From NCBI RefSeq assembly GCF_021134715.1, contig NC_060023.1, positions 3,596,001 through 3,660,000 on the forward strand: 64,000 nt of DNA, read 5' to 3'. The translations under genes were made by a program, and so were the position numbers. The notes under the pieces are model-generated. The model worked only from the letters and a program-made list of their open reading frames with translations, made no database searches and was not told where the DNA came from. The DNA comes from Daphnia pulex (taxonomy: Eukaryota; Arthropoda; Branchiopoda; Diplostraca; Daphniidae). Below, one piece after another: positions 1-11,622 of the stretch; positions within the stretch are counted from its first letter, which is position 1; every line of letters begins with the position of its first letter.

Positions 1-282
1 TGACAGAAGTCGTGAGATTTCAAGCCATATTTTTGGGTTACATTCATTTTCTCGTGTTGATGAGGTTCTTCCAACGTTCACTCCTGTAATCAGTACGCTT
101 CATCTACGATACATTTCACAACTTAAGCTTAGGCTTGTAATGTTTTCAATGCAATCATACATCAGGACTGCTTTGGTTTAGTGACTTGAAAAATGCATTC
201 AATTCCTTTAAATTTTGAACTTTTTTCTTTTGTTCTTGCTGCCTTCTAGTCACGCTATACTCTTTTGACGGCCCAAACTCGT
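1..282. other. No gene recognised at the left edge
   Basis: This AT-rich stretch has no convincing coding frame, RNA gene or repeat. It lies downstream of the possible minus-strand coding end at 283 and could be its 3' untranslated region. Confidence 0.3.
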
Positions 283-583
283 TCATTCTCCAGTTAACGC
301 TATTTCAGCTTTAGCTACTTGGATTTTTGGCTCATTCTGTTGCTCCAGTCCGTCAATGTTTTCCTTTTCACTGGCATCTATCTTTCCTCCATTGACAGAA
401 TGCAACTACATATTTCTGTTAGAATCCTCTCTGAAATATAGACTAATTTCATTGGTTTTACATTCTCCTTTTGTTTTGCCTTTTAAGTGTCCAAATATAT
501 CCATTTCACTCTTTTCTTTTCGCCCAGGAAGGCAGGTGACGTCACAATTTCCCAATATTGTATTTTCCGTCTACTGATTTCTG
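283..583 (-). pseudogene. Possible minus-strand 3' coding end of an unknown gene, interrupted by one TAG
   Basis: Read on the minus strand, one frame stays open from about 583 down to a TGA at 283-285, apart from a single TAG at 406-408. The hydrophilic peptide includes KENIDGLEQQNEPK near its end. The TAG could also be the end of a splice acceptor (it follows a weak pyrimidine stretch), which would make 283-405 a last exon. I recognise no family. It may be the tail of a gene lying to the left, an old relic, or chance. Confidence is low because no donor with a matching phase was found upstream. Confidence 0.2.
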
Positions 584-799
584 AATCATTCATAAAAATA
601 CACTACTTTTCAATAATAAATAAAATGCCGCTTAGTTTACTAAATTAATATCATAAAAAAAGTATAATACATTTGTAATTAGTAAAAAAAAATAAAATAT
701 TTCTGATTAAAAGAAAAACTTATATTTTGATCAGGCAACCACGAACTGTTTACATTTTGCTGTCGTCTGGTTTCGCATTTGACAGAAAAACTCTGAATT

Positions 800-1742
800 A
801 TGGATGTATTGGAAAAAGACGAATTTTTAAAGGCGTATCGAAGTATAAGTGCCCAATTGAAAAAGAAGTTTGTTGGCTTTAGGCAAGAAGTTAGAAGGCC
901 AAATGTCATAGATGCAGTTGATGGCTTTGGTAAGATTTTACTGTTTTTCTAATGTTGATTTGTTAACATGAAATCCTATTATTTTAGAGAGTTTAAGTCG
1001 GCAACAACTTGATCTCGGATTTACTGAGTTAAGTGCGGCATGTAGGCTGGCAGCCGCTCAATTGGAACAATCTATTGGATTGATTGCTGGATCAAGCAGT
1101 GTCAGGCCAGGAGTGGAGTATAACAACCTATTTGTAGAATCAGCAAGAACGTTTTCCTTATCAAATGAACAAGCCACCACCTATGAATGTTATGAAGGAG
1201 CCATTGGTAGCACAAATGATGCTTCATTGGCATGGTTTACTTCAATGGAAGCAGGGCAAACAGCTCTCCAACTCAATGATTACCAAAATGCAATTAGCTT
1301 TTTTACCAAAGCATTCAAACTATCTGAAAATGAAACAGAGAAATCTCTCTCTGGTATGTTTGTTTTCAACTTTGAACTTACATTTTAAAAACAACCTTTT
1401 ATTTATTCAGGACACTTTTTGGCTTCATCTTTCATTCGCCAGGGATATTTTCCAGAAGCATTGAAAACACTTTCAATTATTAAATCTAACCAAAAGAATC
1501 TGATGACACAAACACTTTTAGCTTTGAATCTAAAAAGATGTGGAAATGGAGAATCCCAATTAAGCCGAATTCTTATTGATGTCTTTGAAAATTCTAGCAA
1601 TTCATTCCAACCTCAGTCATTGCAATATGCAGTTGATGCATTAAAGCTTGGAGAACTAGATGAAACATCTATTGAAACAATGTGGTCTTATTTAAATCTT
1701 GACCAACAGCAACTTTTATTGTACTTGTTAAATTCAAAATGA
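800..1742 (+). CDS. F8A1: HAP40 / F8A family protein (huntingtin-associated, TPR-like)
   Basis: Three exons (800-929, 988-1353, 1411-1742) join in phase to give 275 residues. The start is the ATG at 800, followed by a FLKAYRSISAQLKKKF segment typical of the family's N-terminus; the C-terminus has MWSYLNLDQQQLLLYLL, also family-like. HAP40 is known as a TPR-like alpha-helical partner that stabilises huntingtin and has been linked to Rab5 and early endosomes. Residues around 120-150 (AGQTALQLNDYQNAISFFTKAF) read as a TPR-like helical pair. It is shorter than the human protein (about 370 residues), mainly lacking the long proline/alanine-rich middle. It is tail-to-tail with the next gene, with only 55 bp between the two stop codons. 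Confidence 0.82.
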
Positions 1743-1796
1743 TTGCATGCAAGTTTGTATTAAGGAGTAATTAATATCACTGGTCACACATGTATG

Positions 1797-1802
1797 TTTA
1801 TT
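1797..1802 (-). terminator. AATAAA overlapping the stop codon of the 166-residue gene
   Basis: On the minus strand the stop codon TAA (1798-1800) lies inside an AATAAA hexamer. If it is used, the 3' untranslated region would be extremely short and cleavage would fall near the end of HAP40. Confidence 0.35.
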
Positions 1803-2298
1803 GCAAGGGAGGGAAATCATTGTCAATGTCAAATATAGGCTTCTTGCTACCCAACAATTTTGCTCTGTTATATTTATCTTCAAGATCTTTAAGTGTAATT
1901 TTTGTATAAGCCAAATTTGATTTCCCTATGCCTTTCCCAAACTTCTTCATTTTTTTATCAACACAGCTACAATCATTTGAATCGAACATAGCTGAGGGAC
2001 AAGGATCTTGATATTGTTCTGAGATGTTTTCAAGTAGTAGTAATCTTCCACGACCTCTGCCTTTGGTTGATTTTTCTTGGGGGAAATCACACTGCAGTGA
2101 TGTTCCATTGGGTAAAATGATATTATCCACACTTGGTCTTGGTCTCCCTCTACCCCAAACTTGGAAGCACTCACTAAATTGAACTGGTTTGTCATCCTCC
2201 CCAAATTGGCGAATATAATTTAAAGATTCGAGAACATCTTCTGGAGTTACCCAACAAATTTTAGGGTCATGGCTTGCTTTGGCAGATTTAGCTTCCAT
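1798..2298 (-). CDS. Uncharacterised 166-residue RG-motif protein
   Basis: A single open frame of 166 codons runs from the ATG at 2298 to TAA at 1798-1800. I do not recognise the family. Two arginine-glycine patches stand out (WGRGRPRP near residue 50 and KGRGRGR near residue 83), with several acidic stretches and a terminal IFDIDNDFPPLQ. RG repeats often bind RNA or are methylated to bind Tudor domains, but that is only an analogy here. It is convergent with HAP40; the region upstream could hold a non-coding first exon. It is probably a real gene because its frame is intact and its composition is protein-like, but it could be the last exon of a longer one. Confidence 0.5.
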   Translation of the reverse strand: MEAKSAKASHDPKICWVTPEDVLESLNYIRQFGEDDKPVQFSECFQVWGRGRPRPSVDNIILPNGTSLQCDFPQEKSTKGRGRGRLLLLENISEQYQDPCPSAMFDSNDCSCVDKKMKKFGKGIGKSNLAYTKITLKDLEDKYNRAKLLGSKKPIFDIDNDFPPLQ

Positions 2299-3084
2299 CT
2301 ATTGAATGAACATTTGTGAAATTACTGTCTTGATCCTTGGATGCTGTAGCTCACTTATAGAAAAAAACATCACTTGTATTACCTTTGTTGTCATCCAAGA
2401 AGAGAAGTTAAGTCATAAAATGAGACGATCCAGGCCAAATTCAGGTAGGTTTTATTCGAGAAATTTGTGATAAATAATTTAATATTATATCATATTGTTG
2501 CGTCAGAAGAATTGTAAAGTCAAAGTTACAAAATTGAGCATAACGAAGCACTAAATTGAGTAAGTGTGTGAACCGTGTCAAAAGTCAAAACTCAAATGTG
2601 CCTACAGATTAGACCTCTGACTCTCTGAGATGAGAAGGCGGGACTTCACTTAAACCATGGCCTTGACTTACACAACCGCCACCTGGTAGTCGACGACGCG
2701 ACTGCAATTTAAATAGGAATTGATTTTGATTTATATTTTTACGGCTGTAGTTTATTTAAGAAAGATTTTGATTCAGTATTAATTTTTTTAATTGGTGCAG
2801 TAAGTACCCAATATTAGTGCCCAATTTTATACAATTATATTTATTTACTTAAAATTCCAGACACCATCTATCCGAAAAATTGTAAGTTCATATCACAACG
2901 TCGAATCCTGTTTTTGTGGCTGGAGGAGGAGTTGTGAGTGAATTCTGGAAGAAATTTTTGGAAAACATTTATTATTTTGTTATACTTTAAGTAACATATG
3001 AATCGTTAAGATTAAAGTTCAGTTGCTGTTTACTTACTGAAACTGTTGTGATTTTCGTGACGTTTAGAACGGGTACTCACAAAA
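2299..3084. other. Intergenic, divergent promoters
   Basis: This interval lies between the start of the RG-motif gene (minus) and the MAP kinase kinase (plus). It must hold both promoters and leaders. I see no RNA gene, repeat or further coding frame. Confidence 0.4.
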
Positions 3085-4470
3085 ATGATGGCTGGTAAAT
3101 ATTTCACGTTTTGCCATTGCTGTGCAATATAATGTTATTGTTTTCGTTTGTAGGCAAACGAGCGAAGAAACCACTTCCTAAGTTCAGTATAGTGGCTGAA
3201 ACAACTCCACCTGTTACTCCTCCTAGAGATTTGGACAAACGTACTAACATTACAATTGGGGACAGAGTGTTCGAAGTTGAAGCAGATGACCTTGAGACCT
3301 TAGGACTTCTGGGCCAGGGAGCTTATGGAATTGTCGAGAAAATGAAACATAAGAATACCGGAACAATAATGGCAGTCAAAGTATATTTTTAGTTTCTTAA
3401 TTCATTATATATCTCTGTCACATTATTTACTTTTTTTTAGAGAATACCTGTAACTGTTAATACTCAGGAGCAAAAGAGGCTCTTGACGGATCTTGATGTT
3501 TCAATGAGAACAGCCGATTGTCCCTACACAGTGACATTTTATGGGGCTCTTTTTCGAGAAGGAGATGTGTGGATATGCATGGAGTGCATGGACACAAGCT
3601 TGGACAAATTTTATGTTAAAGCATACCAGCATGGGAAAAATATAGAAGAAGATGTCCTTGGACAAATTGCATTTGCGGTATATGCGTTGTAAACTTTTTA
3701 AGTCATATCCAACCTTATTTTTCTTTGTTTATAGGTTGTATCTGCTTTACATTATCTTCACAGCCAACTGAAAGTAATTCACAGGGATGTAAAGCCATGC
3801 AACATATTAATTGACAGAACTGGGCGTGTAAAAATATGCGATTTTGGCATATCTGGTTATTTAGTTAATTCTATTGCCAAGACAATCGATGCTGGATGCA
3901 AGCCTTATATGGCGGTAATCAATTTTTTTATCAAACTTTATTACTTGCATGGTTAAAGACGGTATATTTTCAGCCCGAAAGGATCGACCCCACGGGAAGT
4001 CCCGATAAGTACGACGTCCGGTCTGACGTTTGGTCTCTAGGAATTTCATTAGTGGAGTTGGCTACAGGAAAGTTTCCTTACAGTCCATGGAGAACACCAT
4101 TTGACCAGGTATTTTATTAAATTATCAATCATGCACCCACACTAAAAATCTCCCTTTTATAACACCTAGGTAAAACAGGTGGTTGTAGGTGATCCACCTC
4201 GCCTGCCTTCTGGTCGATTTTCTCCCCAATTTGAAGATTTTGTATCAAAATGGTAATGATCTAAATTTTAAAGAAAAACGTTCATTGTGTAACAAAGGTC
4301 TATTTAGTTTAAGGAAAAATTATTTGGAAAGACCGAATTATCGACAATTGTTGGAGCACCCCTTCCTGCTACGCCATGCACAGCAGGAAACAGACGTGTC
4401 CTCATTTTTCAAAGAAGTGCTCGATCTACCAGACGAGGAGCTCAAGACAAGCAAGAAGACGGTCGTATAA
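3085..4470 (+). CDS. Dual-specificity MAP kinase kinase, MKK3/MKK6 type (licorne orthologue)
   Basis: Seven exons (3085-3094, 3154-3380, 3441-3677, 3735-3914, 3974-4108, 4170-4252, 4308-4470) join to 344 residues. Family function: MKK3/6 phosphorylate the TxY loop of p38 MAP kinases in stress and immune signalling. Visible motifs are the TPPRDLD segment (25-31), the glycine loop GQGAYG (57-62), lysine in MAVK (79), HRDVKPCN (catalytic Asp176), DFG (194-196) and the activation loop SIAKT with phosphosites Ser204 and Thr208. The N-terminus is basic ([10 protein letters not shown]), where MKKs carry a p38 docking site. The Cys after KP (KPCN) replaces the Ser of human MKK6. The second codon is also ATG (3088). 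MKK3/6 rather than MKK4/7 is indicated by [26 protein letters not shown]. Confidence 0.93.
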
Positions 4471-4799
4471 AATCTCCCCCCTCCCCACAAATAAGAACTT
4501 GTCGTAAAATCGTTCTCAATTACACACCATCCCGCATCATCCATCCAACATAATAATTATAAAATGTTACGCTACCTAAAAATTCTTCGTTCCCATTTTA
4601 ACACGCCCGAAACATTTGCATTTAGATTAGGGTGTTCAATTTGCCTTTTACTCGGAACACTTGTTAGTTGTTACCTAACAAGGAAGCGAGCAGCAAATGA
4701 AAAGTTCAGCGTTAAAAAAAATTCAAAAAATAATACAGTTTACCTTTTAATTATGTGTTGGTGAACATTAAGAAAAGTGAAAAAACTGTATTCATCACT
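4471..4799 (+). other. MKK 3' untranslated region, up to the inverted repeat
   Basis: No coding signal is seen. The first plus-strand AATAAA downstream lies at 4809-4814, just inside the left arm of the H1 inverted repeat, so this kinase transcript may end inside the repeat. Confidence 0.4.
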
Positions 4800-4808
4800 T
4801 CATGAAAC

Positions 4809-4814
4809 AATAAA
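4809..4814 (+). terminator. AATAAA, candidate poly(A) signal of the MKK gene
   Basis: This is the first plus-strand AATAAA after the kinase stop codon. It is nine bases inside the outer end of the H1 inverted repeat. Confidence 0.35.
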
Positions 4815-5016
4815 AATATGACGGAATGAGCGATAAGAATGGAATGAAGGTGAACGAAATGTACAGATGAATGAAACAGAAATCCTCGTCAAGTGGCAGA
4901 TGAAAAGTGAAAAAGTGGGATAATAAATGAATCAGCCAGAAAAAGGAGATCGCGCTTCACTTAACGACAATAAAAAATGGTGACAAGAAATGCATGACGA
5001 CGAAGACGACAACGAT

Positions 5017-6351
5017 TTACTTCTTGGCTGCAGCCTTTTTGGCTCCAGCAGCGGCCTTGGGGGACTTGGCTGCCTTTGCGGCTTTAGCAGCTGCAGCTTT
5101 GGGTGCGGCGGCCTTCTTTGGTGCAGCAACGGGTGAAGCAGGAGCCTTCTTAGGAGCTGCGGCCTTTTTGGCCTTTGGGGACTTGACAGCAGCAGGAGCT
5201 TTGGCTGCGGCGGCCTTCTTGGGCGAAGCAGCCGGGACAGCCTTGGTTGTGGCCACTTTGGCCGCAGCTTTGGGTGCTGAAGCAACGGGCGATGATGGAA
5301 CAGGGGCAGCAGCAGCAGCAGCGGCCGCTTTGGTGGCCTTTGGTTTGTCTGATGCAGGAGCCTTCTTCTTGGCGGCAGCTGCAGTCTTGGCTTTCTTGGC
5401 AGCGGGAGCAGCAACAGCAGCAGCGGCGGTGGCTTTCTTGGCTGGAGAGGCGGCAGCGGCCGCTTTGGCCTTCTTTGGTGAAGCAGGAGCTTTCTTGGGT
5501 GAAGCCTTTACGACGACCTTCTTCTTGGCAGCGACCGAGGGAGAAGTGGGCGCTTTCTTGGCAGCGGCAGGTGCAGCTTTGGGTTTCTTTTCGGACGAAA
5601 TGCGGAATGATCCAGCAGCTCCTTTAGCTCCCTGAAGATGACAAGAAGAGTACACGGTTAAACATTTGAATAACATTTTAAATAATTAAAGTAGTTGAAG
5701 AAAGGACGCCCTCAATTTGGCGCCAAAATATTCAAGTAGTAAACAACAACTTACTTTGGTGTTCATCAAGGTGCCAACGCTGATGCCGCGCTTAAGGGCT
5801 TGTTTCAAATGAACGTTGGCCATTTTCTGGTCGACTCCGAGATTGTAGTTTGACGTGATGTACTTGAGAATGGCCTGTCGGGATGATCCACTGCGTTCCT
5901 TCAAAGACTCAACGGCGGCAACGATCATCTCAAGGTAAGGCGGATGAGAACCGGAAGCCGATTCTTTAGCGGCCGGTTTCTTGGCAGCAGCCGGGGCTTT
6001 GGCTTTTGGAGACGCGGCTGCAACAGCAGGTTTCGGTGGGCTGGCGGGTGCAGCAGCAGCAACAGCAGGGGCTGCAGCGACCTTCTTTGCCGCTCTTTTT
6101 GGTCCAGCAGCAGCAGCGGCTTTCTTGGGGGCAGCAGCGGCCTTCTTCTTGGCTGGAGCTTTGGCTTTACCTTTTGGTTTTTCTGCAGCTGCTGGAGACG
6201 ACTCGACAGAAGCATCGTCCGATGGAGCATCCGCAGCTGGAGTCTCGACTTCCATACTCTCGGCTTTGGTTTCCTTCTTCTCTTCAGCTTCGGCCGTAAT
6301 GGCGGCGTCGACTTCTGCGGCAACTGGTTCGTTCGATTGTTCAGATGACAT
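5017..6351 (-). CDS. Linker histone H1, left copy
   Basis: Two exons (6351-5755 and 5631-5017, intron 5754-5632) encode 403 residues. The globular winged-helix domain spans about residues 136-211 (SHPPYLEMIVAAV, SGSSRQAILKYI, GVDQKMANVHLKQAL, GTLMNTKG..GSFRIS), followed by a C-tail of about 190 residues almost entirely Ala, Lys, Pro and Ser. H1 binds linker DNA at the nucleosome dyad and compacts chromatin. Unusual points are the intron, the length, and an N-tail whose first 57 residues hold about 16 Asp/Glu. The 3' side shows no histone stem-loop, so the mRNA is probably polyadenylated and replication-independent. The protein is identical to the right copy, and it is transcribed away from it. 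Confidence 0.93.
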
Positions 6352-6460
6352 TTTGCAACGAGAAAAAGTCAAAGAGTGAAATTGAAAAATGAATGTGCGA
6401 GCGACTGAGACGACTGAGCTGCGTCACTGATTCCCAACGAATGATGGTTGCAGACTACGC

Positions 6461-6476
6461 CACGTGAGACTATATA
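6461..6476 (-). promoter_or_regulatory. H1 left-copy core promoter: TATA-like and E-box
   Basis: A TATATA (6471-6476) and a CACGTG E-box (6461-6466) lie about 110-125 bp upstream of the H1 start codon. TCAGT-like arthropod initiators lie between them and the ATG. The mirror image is at 10163-10178. Confidence 0.5.
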
Positions 6477-7266
6477 GCCTTGGTGCCGACGCTACAGAAT
6501 TGCATCCCTCCAATGTGCTTTGTTTCATCACCTTTTCAATTTTTTTAGTCATTTCCTTACGCCTCATCGAGATCGCATGCAGATAGTTAAATTCGCAAGG
6601 ATCTCACCTATCAAATGATGTGTGTTTTCATTCGATTTGACTATTTTTTAGGTCTCATAACTTGAGTTTTCTGCCAAGACTGGGCCATCCCTGGACTAGT
6701 CTCCTCTTATTTCGCTCGTCGCAGTTACAATAATTTCGACAATTTCTTTTTTAATTATACTTTCTTGTCGGCAAGAAAATTTCCTATCGAATGGTGTTTT
6801 TTATTTCATTTTTGTTCCATTCAATCATCCACTTTTGGGGCTTCGAGTGGCTAGAAGAAACACAACTCACGCGACACCCTCTCGAGAGCCGTTCATACAC
6901 ACCGACGTTAAATATTTTACATTTAATTGATTCTGTTTTTATAGGCCAGTTAGATTTTTTAATATTGTTATTTAAATGTGTTTTCATCATCTGTCGTCGC
7001 AAAATACCAAATCAATATTTTTGCAAAATGATTTTTCATTTTTCTCTGCTGTGCTAGGCAGGCGACGCGACCGCCATTGAGGTCGGTTCCTTCTCTCTCC
7101 GATTCACCCAAAAATGAATTTTCGTTACACTTAAATATTTCATTTTGTAATTGCAATTCACACATTTTATTTGCACCACGTGATGGCCACAATTTTACTG
7201 AACAAATCGACTCTTATTTTTGCTTCCAAATCAATGTTTCAAGCCTATTAAATGAGTTGTGTAGTT

Positions 7267-9377
7267 ATATCTTTTGTCTGAAAATGTTGTTCGAAGTGGG
7301 AAATACTAATACAGACGCTCTCGAGTTCCCGATAAACATTTTCGTTTGGGGAAAACTCTTTGAACGAGCAATTTTAATAGAATTTTTTTTTATCAGTTTT
7401 AGAAAACTATTGTCGACAATGTGTTGTTGTGTAGGCAAGTAAAGCTTAACGTAGAATTGGATCGATGAAATTACCGGTTCTGCATAACAAACTGGTCTGC
7501 TTCTTTCTGGGACTGATAAAAAACCCACCCAAGATATGGTCGTGTTGTATCGAGTGACATAGTTTAATGATATTTGATAATATATATAAAACTATCTCGA
7601 CACCATTTTACACAAAATGGCGAAAAAAAAACGCGTTGCAAAAATCGAAAACTACTCATTGCCAGAGTGTAAATTGCTTTTTCGATTCCCTTTATTAGAG
7701 GCGACATTTTTGGCGGCAAGCCATTTTGCAGCAGAGTATTTGCGTCTGTCATTGTGTGAGTGCTATGGGTTTCTACACGGCTCTATACAGCCGTACATCA
7801 GCAGTTAGTAAAGAGTTGCGGTTTACGTTTAATGCCCCGTTACTGTACAACGAATAGAATTTCTTTCGGTCATTGCACTTGAAAGTTTTGAAACTGAAAA
7901 AAAAAAATAGAGAAAGTTACACTAACTCGATTGTGCACTTGTAGCGGGGCAAAAAAAAAACGATGCCTGACATATAAAAAGGGATTTTTTAAATTATTAT
8001 TTTACAATACAACATTTAAAAAAAGCCGAAAAAAAGAAGAATTTAATTATCTCAAACGGAGTTTTTAGGCTTCCAGTTATTTTTTTAAAATTTCAATCAA
8101 TTGATCTAAATAAACGTTTCTCAACAACATATTATACAGGTAGTTAATTAACATAACAACGTTCTGATTTGAATGTTTTTCAAACTAAAATATTTATTTG
8201 ATTGCAAATTACTTTTTTTACGGAAGACCAAAAAATGTTGTTGTTAAGGTTGTTTGAGGCAGTTTGAAACCACGGAGGATTCGAAAACTGCCAAGGTTGT
8301 TGAATGCATTTGGGACAGAAACGAACAAATTTCTTAATTCCTTGGAGATGGTACAATCTACCCCAGTGAAATTGATTTTAGCCAATCCTCTTAATTATGA
8401 AGGTCAGTTCTATAACACGTGAAAATGATATACCGATTTACCGAGAACACAAAAATCGCGAGAGAAAGGACCATTTTTAGGGGTTTGACGAATGTGTCTC
8501 TCTGTTTAAAAGAACGTTAGCATACAAATCGTCTTCTCTACAATATTTTTACGTAACTATTTCATTCATGAAAATTTTATCATATTTTGATAAAATTGCT
8601 GCACGTACTAATTTGCGCAGTAGTCGATATCTAAATTGAAGTGATGCAATGCAAAACAAGCAGCCGATCAAATATGGCCGCCGGATGCTAACTTCCAACA
8701 AGCGTGGGACGCCACGACTTGAGCTGAAACTTTCAGGCGTTCAGTTCCAGATTTGAAATGAAATTCGACACTTTTTCATGTTGCAAACATGAAATCAGTG
8801 TTCCAACATTGCACGTGAAGGTTTTGAATTTAATATAAGTTCAAAATTCATTTCGCTTTCATTATTAGAATAAATTTCGTTTCAAACAACGGACTAAAAT
8901 CTGCTGGGTGAAATGGATGACCTGGTTGGATATATTTTGCTACCGCTAGCGACCCACATTATGAATGTCGCTGAGGCTGAATTTTTATTTCTTAAAATCA
9001 GGAGATAAAAAACGATAATGTCACAATCTGACAAATAATAACCATTAATGATGGAAACATAAATTTAATTATTTGCCTTCGATAAATAATTAACTGAAAC
9101 CCAAAAATAAAGAAATGGCGATTGACACTGACGTCATGGCTTGTTCCTTTTGACGGGCGATTGGGGGCCAGTACCCTACACACTTTAAAAATAACAAAAA
9201 ATGTACATGTCGTCATAATTATAAATGGGTCAAATCTGATCCGATCTGATCAAACAAAAACGGTAAATTTCAATATAAATATTTTTAAAAAAATTAAGAA
9301 AAATAAAAGAGGAACGATAGAGGGAAAAAAATCAGAAGCATTCGTGCAGCTTTTTCGGGGCTCTTAAACCTGGAACA
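7267..9377. other. Unique spacer between the two H1 arms
   Basis: About 2.1 kb separate the inverted arms. It is AT-rich with several A-runs; I see no conserved protein, tRNA or internal repeat. A 63-codon frame at 7617-7808 begins MAKKKRVAKIENYSLPE but matches nothing I know and may be chance. The spacer sequences next to the arms are unrelated to each other, so the repeat ends are sharp. Confidence 0.55.
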
Positions 9378-10162
9378 AACTACACAACTCATTAAATAGG
9401 CTTGAAACATTGATTTGGAAGCAAAAATAAGAGTCGATTTGTTCAGTAAAATTGTGGCCATCACGTGGTGCAAATAAAATGTGTGAATTGCAATTACAAA
9501 ATGAAATATTTAAGTGTAACGAAAATTCATTTTTGGGTGAATCGGAGAGAGAAGGAACCGACCTCAATGGCGGTCGCCTGCCTAGCACAGCAGAGAAAAA
9601 TGAAAAATCATTTTGCAAAAATATTGATTTGGTATTTTGCGACGACAGATGATGAAAACACATTTAAATAACAATATTAAAAAATCTAACTGGCCTATAA
9701 AAACAGAATCAATTAAATGTAAAATATTTAACGTCGGTGTGTATGAACGGCTCTCGAGAGGGTGTCGCGTGAGTTGTGTTTCTTCTAGCCACTCGAAGCC
9801 CCAAAAGTGGATGATTGAATGGAACAAAAATGAAATAAAAAACACCATTCGATAGGAAATTTTCTTGCCGACAAGAAAGTATAATTAAAAAAGAAATTGT
9901 CGAAATTATTGTAACTGCGACGAGCGAAATAAGAGGAGACTAGTCCAGGGATGGCCCAGTCTTGGCAGAAAACTCAAGTTATGAGACCTAAAAAATAGTC
10001 AAATCGAATGAAAACACACATCATTTGATAGGTGAGATCCTTGCGAATTTAACTATCTGCATGCGATCTCGATGAGGCGTAAGGAAATGACTAAAAAAAT
10101 TGAAAAGGTGATGAAACAAAGCACATTGGAGGGATGCAATTCTGTAGCGTCGGCACCAAGGC

Positions 10163-10178
10163 TATATAGTCTCACGTG
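10163..10178 (+). promoter_or_regulatory. H1 right-copy core promoter: TATA-like and E-box
   Basis: TATATA at 10163-10168 and CACGTG at 10173-10178 lie upstream of the H1 start. TCAGT initiator-like motifs occur at 10209, 10222 and 10231. It is identical to the left copy. Confidence 0.5.
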
Positions 10179-10287
10179 GCGTAGTCTGCAACCATCATTC
10201 GTTGGGAATCAGTGACGCAGCTCAGTCGTCTCAGTCGCTCGCACATTCATTTTTCAATTTCACTCTTTGACTTTTTCTCGTTGCAAA

Positions 10288-11622
10288 ATGTCATCTGAAC
10301 AATCGAACGAACCAGTTGCCGCAGAAGTCGACGCCGCCATTACGGCCGAAGCTGAAGAGAAGAAGGAAACCAAAGCCGAGAGTATGGAAGTCGAGACTCC
10401 AGCTGCGGATGCTCCATCGGACGATGCTTCTGTCGAGTCGTCTCCAGCAGCTGCAGAAAAACCAAAAGGTAAAGCCAAAGCTCCAGCCAAGAAGAAGGCC
10501 GCTGCTGCCCCCAAGAAAGCCGCTGCTGCTGCTGGACCAAAAAGAGCGGCAAAGAAGGTCGCTGCAGCCCCTGCTGTTGCTGCTGCTGCACCCGCCAGCC
10601 CACCGAAACCTGCTGTTGCAGCCGCGTCTCCAAAAGCCAAAGCCCCGGCTGCTGCCAAGAAACCGGCCGCTAAAGAATCGGCTTCCGGTTCTCATCCGCC
10701 TTACCTTGAGATGATCGTTGCCGCCGTTGAGTCTTTGAAGGAACGCAGTGGATCATCCCGACAGGCCATTCTCAAGTACATCACGTCAAACTACAATCTC
10801 GGAGTCGACCAGAAAATGGCCAACGTTCATTTGAAACAAGCCCTTAAGCGCGGCATCAGCGTTGGCACCTTGATGAACACCAAAGTAAGTTGTTGTTTAC
10901 TACTTGAATATTTTGGCGCCAAATTGAGGGCGTCCTTTCTTCAACTACTTTAATTATTTAAAATGTTATTCAAATGTTTAACCGTGTACTCTTCTTGTCA
11001 TCTTCAGGGAGCTAAAGGAGCTGCTGGATCATTCCGCATTTCGTCCGAAAAGAAACCCAAAGCTGCACCTGCCGCTGCCAAGAAAGCGCCCACTTCTCCC
11101 TCGGTCGCTGCCAAGAAGAAGGTCGTCGTAAAGGCTTCACCCAAGAAAGCTCCTGCTTCACCAAAGAAGGCCAAAGCGGCCGCTGCCGCCTCTCCAGCCA
11201 AGAAAGCCACCGCCGCTGCTGCTGTTGCTGCTCCCGCTGCCAAGAAAGCCAAGACTGCAGCTGCCGCCAAGAAGAAGGCTCCTGCATCAGACAAACCAAA
11301 GGCCACCAAAGCGGCCGCTGCTGCTGCTGCTGCCCCTGTTCCATCATCGCCCGTTGCTTCAGCACCCAAAGCTGCGGCCAAAGTGGCCACAACCAAGGCT
11401 GTCCCGGCTGCTTCGCCCAAGAAGGCCGCCGCAGCCAAAGCTCCTGCTGCTGTCAAGTCCCCAAAGGCCAAAAAGGCCGCAGCTCCTAAGAAGGCTCCTG
11501 CTTCACCCGTTGCTGCACCAAAGAAGGCCGCCGCACCCAAAGCTGCAGCTGCTAAAGCCGCAAAGGCAGCCAAGTCCCCCAAGGCCGCTGCTGGAGCCAA
11601 AAAGGCTGCAGCCAAGAAGTAA
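10288..11622 (+). CDS. Linker histone H1, right copy
   Basis: Exons 10288-10884 and 11008-11622 (phase-0 intron of 123 bp) encode the same 403 residues as the left copy, with identical intron and upstream sequence where compared. The start codon chosen is the ATG at 10288; an earlier in-frame ATG at 10267 adds MTFSRCK but lies in the TATA-proximal leader and is less likely. This copy has an AATAAA (11849-11854) only ten bases outside the arm end; the left copy has different sequence there. Duplicate H1 genes are common in animals, but an inverted pair this uniform points to recent duplication or ongoing gene conversion. Confidence 0.93.

Larger units (their letters stand above)
4800..7266 (+). 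repeat. Left arm of a long inverted repeat carrying histone H1
   Basis: The arm is the reverse complement of 9378-11839. Positions pair as x + y = 16639 from the outer end to about 7060 and x + y = 16644 further in. It covers the whole H1 gene, its intron, its promoter and about 700 bp beyond. In the segments I compared, coding, intron and upstream sequence are identical; near the inner end I see one 5-bp length difference (GCGAC doubled near 7068 in this arm) and one substitution near 7250. Homology stops abruptly at both ends. Confidence 0.95.

Noticed and set aside
4932-6379. Several long open frames antisense to or out of frame with H1
   Set aside because: They come from the GC-rich Ala/Lys/Pro codon repetition of H1 and recur identically in the other arm; none has a protein-like composition.
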